From Atriophallophorus winterbourni (Eukaryota; Platyhelminthes; Trematoda; Plagiorchiida; Microphallidae): a stretch of DNA of 64,000 nucleotides. Below the pieces are notes generated by a model. The model made no database searches and had not been told where the DNA came from. It saw nothing but the letters and a program-made list of their open reading frames with translations. The stretch lies in NCBI GenBank assembly GCA_013407085.1, contig JACCGJ010001863.1, positions 1 to 64,000 of the forward strand, in the 5' to 3' direction. Made by a program: the position numbers and the translations under genes. Below, one piece after another: positions 1-12,700 of the stretch (its first letter is position 1; the number at the start of each line of letters is the position of its first letter).

Positions 1-422
1 GAGGCACCCAAACTTCGAATGAAGCATTTATTCTATCAAGTTTTTAAACAAGCAGATTCACATCAACAAACACCTTTTCATGCGTTCACTGCTCTGTATA
101 AAGAGTGAGATGGCTAAAAAATATGGGGTACAAAATCTTCAAATCTAGCCTGCGCCGTGCTTATTTCTCGCTTATATATCTGGTTTTGTGTTGGACAGAA
201 TCATTTGAGAAATCCCAGTATTTAGTTTCTTTGGGTAACGGTCAAAAGTCCTAGGTCGATTTAACGCAATGCGGTAAATGAATGTTCCATCTGCCAATGC
301 GTTTCCACTCAGTCAAACACGGCCAAATCAACATTGGTGCCTCCAATTGTTCGGCCGTCTTACGTATCATATTCATACAGATTTATACACAAATCATAAA
401 TGACAACTCGTGTCATACTCAC
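1..422 (-). other. Intron after exon 34 (gene runs off the window)
   Basis: I looked here for the next conserved dynein block, the one following NTTSE, and did not find it in any minus frame. No repeat family recognised elsewhere in the window is present. The gene must continue to the left of base 1. Confidence 0.7.
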
Positions 423-749
423 TTCGCTAGTGGTGTTCAACATTCCCTGCCAAATACGACTGAGATCACGCAGATTAAAGATGTAATGAAATTTCGCCGG
501 GGTCGGCAGGAGACGATTTTTGGTGTATTGCCAAATCTCACGCGTGAGCGGGACCAATTTGGCCACGAGATCCACGACTTCGGCGCTGAATCCCCGCTCT
601 GCACAATAGTGTCCGTTGCCAATCACGCTGAAGATGGTGTCCACGGAGGAGTCACTTGGTAGGGTACAATTGAACGTGCAGAACTGACGCTTCAAGCGTT
701 CCGGAATATCGTTTCTCCCACCACCGGGGTGATTCATTGCGGCAATAAA
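423..749 (-). CDS. DNAH5: Dynein heavy chain exon 34 (AAA3, sensor region)
   Basis: 109 codons, phase 0 at both ends. It begins after the acceptor TTCTCGCAG with [15 protein letters not shown] and continues through RLKRQF and [20 protein letters not shown] to NTTSE, followed by a GTGAGT donor. The [10 protein letters not shown] loop is the AAA3 sensor-I region of axonemal heavy chains. It is the last exon in the window; nothing downstream (1-422) encodes the expected next block. Confidence 0.95.
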
Positions 750-3700
750 CTGCGAGAAGATGAAATCGCTAAAACATTATTCCGTTTATTGTGGTGGCAA
801 AATAGTGTATACATGAATCGCATAGAGAAATTAAATCCAAATAGTGTCAACATTTACCGTTCTGGGTTCAACGCACTCTTCATAAGCTTGTACATGAATA
901 ATCATTAAAAGTAAAATCCAGAAACAGGTACGGCATGAAAGCACTGTCAGGTTGTCCGGGCCTAGACAGATATGAGGAAGAAAAAAGAGCAGGAAATGGT
1001 AGTGAGACTCCAGCTTAGTTCATCATGCAGCTCACTACCGCTGGCCAATCAATTTAGCACGGTGTTAGCCACACAGCACGAAGTACTGTGCGATTGCACA
1101 TCCGTGCAATCGTCTATCTATCCGTTATTTCGGTATATCCGGGACCAAATTTAAAAACGGTAAAGAAAAGACGCCAAAGTAAAACACGTTGAATACACCA
1201 AGATAAATTTAAACAGTTACCGTAAGGGATTAGGAGAACGTCCATACGACAGTTGCCTTGTTTTTAACTATAATGCGTCACAACCTTCCCTAAACGCCAG
1301 ACACAAAATTAATCAAACAGCCAGGATGCCTATGTTCAACAGCCATCAAAGTTGGGCAGATCGTTTAGAGTTTAATACCACGGCGCAAACGATTCTATTG
1401 AATGGAATTCCGTTAGTTCCAACTAGAACTACTTTTCACAACAAGGCACAGAGGTGCGTGATTAATCCAGCGTACGTTTCCATGCTAAATTGATTGGCCA
1501 GAGGTAGTGAGCTGCATGCTGAAACACGCTGGAGAGTCTCACTACCATTTCTATTTCCTTTCTCATATCTGTCTAGGCCTGGGCAACTTGACAGTATCTC
1601 AGCCCGCGTGCAGTCTCTGACTGTGCGGCACTTTGGCGGGATCAGGCTTGTGCTTTCATACATACATATACGTTTCCATGCCATCCACCTCAAGAAGTTG
1701 GCCAGAGAGGAGTTAATCAGTTTGGCAGAAGGATGTTCTGTTGTCCATCGCTTGAACGTCATAATCACCTCTGTCTAGGACTGGGCAACCTGACAGTATC
1801 TTAGCCCACGAGCAGTCTCTGACTGTGCGGCACTTTGCCTGGATCAGGCTTGTGCTTTCATACCGTCATACCATAATCACCGCTCGACTAGACGATAGTA
1901 AGGTTCCATAGCTAAACCAACGGGAAAATAATCTGCTAAAATCTAATTCAAATATTTCATGTGCTTCCGTGTCGAACCAGTCTCATTCTGACACAAATGC
2001 GAATTGCACACACCATTGTATCCCAACAAAACGAAAATAATACCATGTTTGTTTTTCGAAAACCCAGACGCGAAGACTAACAAACCTGTACATCCACAAT
2101 GTTGGTGAAGTCCCCCGGTTTTTCCAAACTATAAAATCCATTCATTTCCATTGTTTGCCGAACAATTTCATTCGCGATTTGATCCCCCCATTCATTGATC
2201 TTTGGCATGTTGATGTCATCAATAAACACAGTCATTTTCTTGCCAGCCGGTGGACCGTACGTTGTTCCAACGCGCTTCTCCACAAAACTCTCCATCGTTC
2301 GCTAAACAAAAATACGATACAAGGTCATTGTAATGATCAGCTGATTTATGACCTTGAGCTAGAGATGAAAAAAATTTACCTGGAACAAAGCAGGCGTGGT
2401 GGCTGAAGAGAAGTTTAACGATTTGTATGCATGTGTTTCAGGATTGAACTTGGTCATGTATTTGTTGATCATCACGGTTTTCGCAGTACCGGGCTCCCCG
2501 ATCAACAGGACTGCTTTGCCTTGCTTGGCGATCAGATCGATTAGGTAGTCTGTCCTTACATTGTCCACGTTTGGGACAAGGATGCTTGCGAATTCGGGTG
2601 TATGATCTTTCGGGTATACATATTCTTCGATCGAGTAACTCCAGTGTACCCATTTACCTAAAAAGAATTGGATGTAAGTGAATTGGTGGTGGATGAAGGC
2701 GCAGGAAACACGGGGCGAAACTTACCTTCGGTGTCCACTCGATATTCGAATACAGTGTCACCTTTCTTCTCGTACGACTCGGGAAGATCAAGCTTGAGCT
2801 CATTGCGCCAGAATGCTTCCAGTTTAGTCCTGTCGTCTAATTCTAACAGAGCTCCGAATGACCACATCAGGCTGAATATGTAACACCGGGAAAGGATCTT
2901 TTCGTTGCCCTACGCGTAAGAAAGTAAACGGTCGTTTGACACTAACTGTGATTGTTAACTAAGAATAAAAGAAATAAGATGCATAAATATGAATTCTGAT
3001 GGGAGCATTGAATAAATCCAGCATCAAACGTGCTGTGTTGTGATAAGAGGATGAAAATAGCGAAGATCAAGAGAGATTTGACCATTTTCGGAGCATTGAT
3101 TCTAAGCGCAAGAATTCGCTGAAAATAAGACTGGCCATTTATCAAGGTGCACTAGTATGGCTTCCGGCGTAGATATACGCGCTAATGAGTAGCGAGCCTG
3201 TGGGTCTAAAAATTAGGCACTCGTGTGACGTCGGACAGCTTCTGAATATACTATTGCTGGGTATACAAGTAGTAACAATTCAACTTCCATCCTCCTGGCT
3301 ACGCTGTCTGCTCTTCACCCCATTACTAGGTTCATCATCAAATGATTAGTACAAACGCAAATTCTGTGAAACTTTAAACAAAACCGTTGACCTATATCTA
3401 TGCACGAATGACGTCTTCAACCTGGAAAGTCATGAGAAAAATTTAAAATAGGCAGTTGAGTTCGCCATCGATAACTGACACCCAAAGCACAGGGCGTGAC
3501 ATCGGTATCAACTTGATATGCTTTTACGAAAAAAATACTTGAAACAACGAAAAGCTAGTTCATAGTAATGTTAAATATCTTGCTCGTTCAACATTCTACT
3601 GTTGTAGCAAAGTTCACCGGAATTCAACCTACTGTCGACTTAGCCAGCTGGGCACAAACAAACTTAAAACGGTAGTGCACCTAAGGATTGGCTGCAGACA

Positions 3701-6700
3701 TTACTGCTTCGACAGCTATCATTGGGCACGTGAGCATGACTTACGTTTCGATGTCTGATTGGTCGAAGAGATGTGTCTAATCCGTTTTATTGATTATTCT
3801 CTAGGTCAACTCGACCGGTTTGGCCAATGGCTAATTTTGTGTTTTTGCTGCACCACGTAAGCATATTTAATCACATTTCCATTCTGCTTTTTCTGTTCTG
3901 TTTTCGTGGTGGTAGGTCCTCCCAAAAGTTCGAGGTTTGAACCCTAAATGGTCAACCACACCCAGTACTAAAATGGATACCAACACGAATGGAAAAAATG
4001 ACCGTCACATCCTAGCACTCTGTGTAACCTTCACAAAATCCTGCCTCTGAAATTGGAGATCTACGCGTTGCGATGTATGCCAGGGCAGTTCAATATGGAG
4101 AACTAGCTGTTGCCTATGCAGCAAGTGCTCCCTCTCCACGGCACCACCGGAACAGCTAGGCTGATACGTGTGGACAACGATGCCGTCGCAGGAATTGGCA
4201 GGACGAAATTGGATACAACATCGGATGCCTAGTGTGACTCTGGCTCCGGATTTTTCCTCGACGTTGACTTCTGAAGCCTTTTCCGTGATTGCATGTAGCC
4301 ACAAGGCAGTGGAGGTTTGAGATAAGGGTTTTCCTTCCCCCAGGTGGACCGCCTTCTTTGACTTACGAGCTCCACCTGCCCGAAGCATGCTGGTTTTGAG
4401 GCGCCAGTCAGCAGCCTTCGCCCGTTCTCCTGTCAGTAGAAGCAGTTCTGCCGGGTCACACAGGACCATGCGTGCAGGCCAGGAGCTGGACTTGGTTGTC
4501 AGAGGTTGTATGAGAAGCGTTCAATTGGAGCATTTTTGGAATTGAGAACTTATCCCCCAAACCGCCCCGGCCGTGACAACCTTAGAACCAAAATTGGAGA
4601 TAAGCACTGGTATATGGACCACAACGGCCCGATACGAGAAAAAAACAAGGATTTATGAAGCGCACGAGGACACCACCTCGAATATACCCCACCGCTAAAA
4701 TTAAATTAAAATGGTTAAAAATGATCAGCGCACAGACACGTGTCATTTGTAAAATCCATATCAGACATTTGCGAATTCGAGGGTAAAATCCTCACATATC
4801 ACTCATTTTATGATAATCAAATAATCGGATCGAGGTTAATGTGTGTGTTGATGCAATACATTCAAATCGACCAGTGAAGACTATTGCAAGCGAAATTTCC
4901 CAATTTTTTTCAATACGAACCTGCATGTCACCTGGAAGAAGTCCACCCAAGATGGAGCAAGCTTGCTGGACGAAGAACGCTTCGTGATAGTGCATTTTCA
5001 TCTGTAAATTCTGCACCACGAAACGATAGGTTTGCGGAAAAGATGCACGGAACAAAGCGTGCAGCTTCTCTCTGTCTGCTGCAGGTCGGTTCAGCAGCCA
5101 AGCCTGAAAGGTAGGAAAGAATAAAATGGTATTTATTAGAACGTGAAACATAGTGAAAGCAAAAATTAAGTTTTCCCCAGTATGGATTTTTTCTTGTCCA
5201 AGCGTCTGTATCTGCTTGCGTGCTTGGAGGAAGTGGAATGTAAAACTAAAGTAAAACAATCTGGTATCTGAGTAGTGGACAACAGCGAAACATGTGAAAT
5301 AAGAATGTTGTTTCAGTAACCGATTTTTTGTACTCTAGTTGATGCGAAAGTATCTCGTGTTTGGTCCGACTCATGACGCGATCACGATAATCCTATCAGC
5401 TATTTTAAAGAAAGAATTTGACAAGTAGGCTACATGCCACTGAGTTGAATTACGACGTGGTCTCAGTGAGGCTGAATCAGCTAGAGGTATCGATTAATGC
5501 GGTTTGATAGAATAGAACGACATACCTTAGTAATGGGATCCCAGTCAAGCACGGAGCTTGACATGAAAACCATACCGTTCCTCGATACGGTAGCCGGTGA
5601 TGCATTATCGATGTTATGCACCTCGAAAATGATTTTGCAATTCGGAGCCATAGGGATGCGATCACCGTTGGCCAGGGTCAACGTCTTGTTATCATCCAAC
5701 ACCGAGTTCAAGTTCTCAATCCAAATTGCATCCACGGGGCCATCAAGCACCAGCCAAACGTTCTCGTTCTTTTTGGTTTTCAATGTGCGACGCCATAACG
5801 TGGAGAAGATGCCATCCGTCCAGTCATTTGTGGCCACGTCTAGCTTGCCAAACATTTCTGGGGCGGTGATCGCTTTCGGATTCATTCGCATCTCACGATG
5901 TGGTGATCCACATTCACCCATTGCTCGCATCAGGACATTGATACAGCACGTTTTTCCCGCGCCAGATGGTCCCAAGGTCATCATACCATGTCGAACACGT
6001 TGGGTTTCGAACAGCTGAATGTGGATAAGAGGTACAGGGTTAAAGTAGTATCTACATTGAGACATCTCCCAGTATATGAGATATAATACAAGGCTTTGCA
6101 AATGAAAAGAGTTGACAGTTGATGTAGCCATTGATTCAAGCAGTCACATTTTTACGCTAGTCTATTTCAGGGGGAATCCCAATGGAAACCATGATAGAAA
6201 TATAAAAAATAAACTCAGCAAAGTCTAAAATTCCTCCAAGATTCGTGCAACAGATGACTGATACATCAGCCAATCAATCAAATGCGTAGAGTTAACCCTC
6301 GCTAACCAAATATGAACAATTGGATAAGATTTCAGAAACGCTCGAACAGTTGGGGCTCCGAGACAAAAAGCAGGAACCTGAATGAAAAGGAGACCTAAAT
6401 GTTCGTTACTTTATCACAAAGTAAACTCAATCATACGGAGCATTGTTTTGTGGGTCACAATCCATCAGTAAAAGTAAGATTGATGAGCTGGCAATCCCAT
6501 GGGATATTTCACACAAATGATCGCAGGTATGCTCACCTGGATGACCTTGAGATTCCAAGCAGGATGGTTGATCAATTTCATCGCGGTAACTTGATTCCGA
6601 ATCGCAGATTGTAATTCAGGATAGCTGACCTTGTCCAGCACAATCCCCGGAAACAGATCATCGATCAACGACATGAACAGCGGCTCGTCCTTATCCACCA

Positions 6701-9700
6701 GTTTGCTTAAATTCATATCGCGCAAACATCGCATCACCGAACGGTCCTCGGAGTCGTTGGGGTTAGCCCGACGCGCTGCGCCAAGAGTTCGCAGCACGGA
6801 AAGGATGTTTCTCAGGCCAAAATCATAGTGAACCTGGGAACATTATGAATATTGAATGAGGATATCCAAGCAACGGGGAGTGATTCATACTGCTTTGATG
6901 TCAGATGGATGGTAGAGAGGTAAAAATAATCTTCCGTCGAGTTATCCTAGTCAAGTGTTTCAACGTGGATGATATGGAATGGAAGCACAAGCCTGATCCA
7001 GGCAAAGTGCCGCACAGTTCGAGACTGCACGTGGGCTGAGATACTGTGAGGTTGCCCAGGCCTAGACAGACGTGAGAAAGGAAATAGAACAGGAACGGGG
7101 TAATTTAACAGCTGATTCCGGTCATCGTAAATAACTATAATTAGTCTGGCAAGTAAACTGTAAAATCTGCTACTATTGTACAATAAATAATCAGAGAACT
7201 GAACTTACCTGTTTAGTAAGCTGCTCCTCGCACAGTTTGTAGAGTACAAAGAATTTCCTAGCCAACAAAATATTTTGTACAAATCCACAAGCGGCCAATT
7301 TGACGCGGATAATGATCTGTCGATCCGGCACCATCATGGCCACCGAGCGAAAGTTGATCTTCAAATTTTCGGGCAATTCTTGTCTACCCGCATAACCAGG
7401 ATTCTATTCAAATAAGAAAACAATATATGCAAGTAAGCAACGGTCGCTAGATTGTGACGTACGGTTAGATTATTTTGAGCTCTGATCATTTTGGATGTAA
7501 CTTTCATGCTTTTCATCCGATTGGTGTGATTTTTGGATATCAATCGGAAAGTTTGCTACGGCGGATCTACTCATAAAAGAAATACCCATCTAAGACGTGT
7601 CATTCGTTGTGTGCGTCACTCGTGGATTTTTTTATCGTTCTTCCGTTTATTTGAATCGCTTTTGTGTTTCTGCTGTTAGATCAACTCATCGTTGTTTACA
7701 ACTGTCTGGAACGACTCGGAGAAATACTCAACGTGAAATCAATTTGACAATAATATTCTCGACGGGAGACTGACAAATTTGTGGCCAATTCGGGTGACGA
7801 AATACTCCTACAGCTCGTCACTTTCCGTGATCTCCACACAATGCCACACAAACCAACACCAGCCGTATCGATTTTTGTAAGTGGTAAGGACAAATCGGTC
7901 ACGTGTCGCAACTGTTCACACAAGTGCCTCGCAAAATGTGACAAATCATTGACCCCGGAGGAGTTATCGATCGTGAATGATGAAAACACGCCTGGTGCAT
8001 GCTACATGTATAAAAATGGTCGAACTAAACCAAACGCAGATTTACCTGCTCGAACAAGCAACCTGGATGATCGGATGCTGAGCTTAGAGGTCAGCAAACA
8101 AACGTTGACGGCAAGATAGAACAAGAACAGATATCACGCATCATGGAGCTCAACCCCAAAATACTTTATCGTATGGTTACCAATCAAGCTAAGGTGAAAC
8201 CTGAAGTTGCGTCCGTCAACATGCCAACTGGACCAACAACAACTACATCAGAAACTGCTGGAGCTTTGGCCACGTTTTATTCATCTGTATTCAACCCGAG
8301 AGAACATGCAATAAACATCACAAGTCAAACAATTTCAACCACGGTTGCCGTGGGTGAAATAAATGTCACTTTGAAACGCGTCCTTCAAGGTTTATTTAAT
8401 CTTAAAACCGGAAAGTCTCATGGGGCAGACGGAATAACCCCGAAAATATTGAAGCAATTTGCGAGTTTGCTATACAAACCACTCACTTATTTGTTCGAGC
8501 AAACACTGGCAAGCGGATTGATTCCTACAGATTTGAAACGCGGGATAATTTCTCCTATTTATAAAGGTGGAAATCGCTCCGATGTTTCTAATTGCCGACC
8601 CGTTACTCTGTTACCTGTGATTTCAAGATTACTTGAGCGCCTCATTATTGACGATCTAATGAAAAATTTCTAAAATAATCAGATGCTTTCGAGGAAACAG
8701 CATGAATTTAGAGGGAATTATTCATATTTAACTAATTTACTGATAACGCTGGATGATTGGACACAAGCGGTAGATAAAGGGCAAGCAATACACGCGTGCT
8801 ACTTGGATATTTCCAAAGCATTCGATCGTGTTGACCATACCCTACTACTGCAGAAGTTTGAAAGGCTTGGTTTCACTGGAAAGTTGTTGAATTGGCTAAA
8901 TGACTACCTCACAAATCGCACTACCCAGGTACGTGTTGATGTTGCATTATCAAAACCAATCGCAACAACTAGCGGAGTTCCCCAAAGTTCAGTCCTTGGT
9001 GCGATCCTCTTTCTGATTTATTGCAATGAAGTTCCGGAAATTGTTCGGTAACGTTAGCTATTTGCGGACGACATAAAGATTTGGAGCAGCATTCGTAGTC
9101 CAGAAGACTGTCTGCTATTACAAAAGGATCTTGATACGCTTCACAGCTGGTCGTTGAAGAACAAACTGCCGTTTAACTTCAACAAATGCAGGCTCATGAA
9201 TGTGGAGAATCGAGTAGAGTTCACATACCATACAGGTTCACATGCCTTGAAAATTGCAGTGAAGAAAAAGATTTGGGTGTCTGGATATACTCCAGTTTAA
9301 AAACATCACTTCAAACTAACAGTGCCTTTAAAAAAGCAACACGCGTTCTAAATCTACTCAAACGGGTACTTGCGAAATTTTCGCCCAAGATATTTCCAAG
9401 GATCCTGAATACATACTTGAGACCAGTCATGGAATACGGTGTGCAGTCAGATCTTTGTGGCTGAAGAAGGATGTCGAACTTATGCAGCGAATCTATCACC
9501 GCTCAACAAAACTAGTTCTCAGCATCCGAAACAAGCCTTAAACAGAAAGGATAGCTCAAATGAATCTGTTCGACTTTCCCCATCGTCGAATCAGAGGAGA
9601 CCTTATCCTACTTTACAAAACATTCCATACCGCGAACCGTCCCTTACAGGATTTATCCACGCGAAGGGATACGAGAAATCAGACCCATGAATATATGATA

Positions 9701-12700
9701 GCGGTAGCCCATTCCCGTCTAAACTGTGGAAGGTATTTTTATTCTGCGCGTGTCTGTTTTACTTACTCAATACACTGGCTTGCATGACTTTAAAACGAAA
9801 TTAGATGATTTTTTATTGAATTATTCGTTTCCTGGATACTTATTTACTGCTTAATCTCATTCCTTATCTTGTTAATAGACTTACATTTCAATCTTTACCA
9901 TCCTATGGTTATTGTTAAGCTTGTTGCTTTTTAGAAACGCGCACCAGCGAACCAGCAACGTACCATAGTCAAGAAAAGTCCAAATTCCGGGTTCATATCA
10001 ACGTGATCTCCATCTGAAAAGATGAATGACGTTTTTCCTTCACGCTTGGCAGCCAATATGATCGCAATCTGCTGAGCTGCGACCGACAGGACTGGCAGTT
10101 CAATCCGGTTAAACTCATCGAAACAACCCCAAGAACCAGATTGAGCTAATCCTTTGAAAATGCGACCCAGACCACGGAAATCCATTTGATCGGAACAATT
10201 GAATACGACCACGTACTTGCCGAGGCATCGACCCATGTCCTAGAAAACAAAATAAATTAATAGGTTGGAAACATTTTGTAACACCTCGGCTTTAGAGACG
10301 AGTAAAATGCGAGTACATCATACTGATACATGGGTTCAAAGTTCATTACAGCTTTGATCTTTGAACCCATGCATCGAAGTAAACTATACATCTTGACTCC
10401 ATGAATTTACGTGTGTCATCCAACCGATTGAAAACAGTTTTTGTCCTATGGATTTTTACCTGATTCATGAACTGCTCAGTAAGCAAACAAATCCCCTATG
10501 TTATTCGTAGTTCCCATATTATTCTGTGGTTTTCGTAAAGCTATATGCTTTTTAGACCATTAAATTGAATTGAATTGAATTGATTTTAGAGTAATGTAAA
10601 AACGATGTAACAACCTGACACCTAGAAGTGGTGAGCTTCATAACACGCTGCGAACATCAATACTTTGTTGATTGATGCTAAAATAACTAATTCACTAGGC
10701 ACTCATACAATCAGGCTGGCAATAGAACGTGTCGACCAAACTGTTTTGATGATTCAGTGTAACCCCATCAAACATCGGACAGGTTGAGGCATATAAAAAC
10801 ATAGTCAGTCACAGAAAGTCATGCAAATGCAGGGGATGTGAACAACACAGTAGCCATGTTACCGTTTAAGATGCAACATTCTGAAATAAAACATGAGAAA
10901 TATTATCGGTCATCAGTTACCTTGCCTACTAACGTTGTTCGTACAGCAAACCGCAGCGTATTTTCCTTTAATCCGCATTCATTTTTATTCTGTTGTTACT
11001 TTCTACATTATCGTGAAACGTAACGCTATAACTTATGCGGGTGAATAATTGGAGAATGATTTACACTTCGTGTCTTCTCATTTTAAATATTGCGCCAATA
11101 ATGTGGGACAGGTTGAATAAGGTTTACTGTTAGCTGCCGGCCTATCGCAGATCATATATACATACATTATTCGTTAACACTCTGTGCAAGGAACTTCAAA
11201 GATTTGCTATTCACGATTTACGGATAGATGACAAATTGGTTTACTTTGTTCCGCAGTAAACGGAATGCTTCCCAGGTATCCGAAAATGAGTTTTGCCGAT
11301 GGCGTCGCCACTTACGAGTTCGGCTTCGTGGTTTAAATTCGAGGTTTTTTATTAAGCTCCTGAGGACAAATGCGGAGCTCACTTAGATTGAATCTTGAGC
11401 TCTCGAACTCGCTCAATTTTATTGTAGAGTGTTCTACCCTAACGAGCGCTCATGGTATATTATGCCTACATTCAGATCACAAACCAAAAAGTATGATTGA
11501 AGTGCTTCATAGACAAAATGATAGTCATTCCGTAGGGTAATTTTCACTCAGATAGGTGCGATTTCAAACGTGACTTGAACGGTGCAACAACCTTAATCCA
11601 AATCACGATGGAACATTTGGTACCCACACACTCACTTTAACGGTTTCCGTTTTTCCAGTCCCAGCAGGTCCAGCAGGTGCCCCACCCAAACTCATGTTCA
11701 ACGCTTGAGCAAGAGTAATGTAGCACCTGTCGGTCAGTGGAGTAATGACCAAGCGCTCGGTACAGCCCAAGAATTCATTCTGATAGACGAAATCCACGTC
11801 GGTGATAGAGATGACGCATTTGTCCACCTTCTCCATGAAATAGGTTCGCGTTTGTTTGGTCCATTCAAAATCGATTGTGGAACGTATACCTTGTTTGCAC
11901 TGAAGCAAAGACACTTGGTCAGCGCATTCAACTTGACACGGCAAAAGAGAGAAAATGATACTGACTTACCAAATCATCAAAGATATCTCGTTGATGAACA
12001 TGAATGGTGATCAGCGTTTCATACTTTGTACGCATCGCCGTACTCAGGTCACGCGTGGTTTCACCGATTAATCGATTGAGAATTTCCAAAAAATGTTTAT
12101 TCGTTTTGCTCATAATTTTCGGGTCTGAACGAGCCGCGTTCAAAGCATCGGTAGCGTCACTAGTCCATAGGATTTGAATGCCAAGAATGCCGATTTGTGC
12201 GAGTTGGTTGTCAAAGAACTCAGTCAAATCGACAGCTGGGTCTATAATCTCGTAGTAAGCCTTGCGGATTAATGCGTGGAGGGAAGCTTGGCCAATTCTG
12301 AGCAGTACTCCAAGCCAGTGTTCTACGTGTCCCTCGCATTTCACAGGTTTGACCATCTGTTTGCGAAAGAATTCAAACAATAAAGAAACATTAAAAACAA
12401 ACGAGCATCACAAAATTGCAAAATGACAAAAATGTGGTTAGGACTGTGTTTCTGAGTTGGATTTTTACGAATATTCACATGTTCTTATTTATGCTAGATT
12501 TTAGATATGATGAAACACTTCAAACTGAGCGAACCAAAAACGTGTACGAAACTTCTGCAAAACTCAGTGTGGGTCCGTTCTTTGAGATTTCAGAGGAAAT
12601 CCAGAACAGATAGCATCCAACAAGTGCATTGTGAAAAATGGTTGCTGGCTTTCTTCGAACGATCTAGACCAAGGATGTGCATATCAAATACATGATGATG

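Larger units (their letters stand above)
7600..9934 (+). mobile_element. CR1-like non-LTR retrotransposon, internally deleted
   Basis: The fullest retroelement of the window, antisense to the dynein and filling most of the intron between exons 27 and 26. It contains an ORF1-like Cys-rich piece (7754-8119), then a pre-RT linker and reverse transcriptase (8143-9460). RT motifs visible: [20 protein letters not shown] (normally GVPQGSVLG) and FADDIKIW; then DLGVW and the [13 protein letters not shown] block typical of CR1. The apurinic endonuclease domain expected before the RT is absent. It carries in-frame stops at 8671, 9049 and 9055 and a frameshift near 9255. Its end TTGTTGCTTTTTAG resembles the ends of other copies but lacks the ATTGA tail. 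It is not autonomous. Confidence 0.85.

Noticed and set aside
3920..3970. GTTCGAGGTTTGAACC-like text resembling a tRNA B box
   Set aside because: No acceptor stem, anticodon arm or A box at the right distance; not a tRNA gene by eye.
5497..6018. Plus-strand frame of 173 codons over the AAA2 exon
   Set aside because: Shadow of the long, codon-biased exon 29 on the other strand; no recognisable protein.
11705..12010. Plus-strand frame overlapping exons 24 and 25
   Set aside because: It is the antisense shadow of strongly conserved dynein exons; no independent signal.
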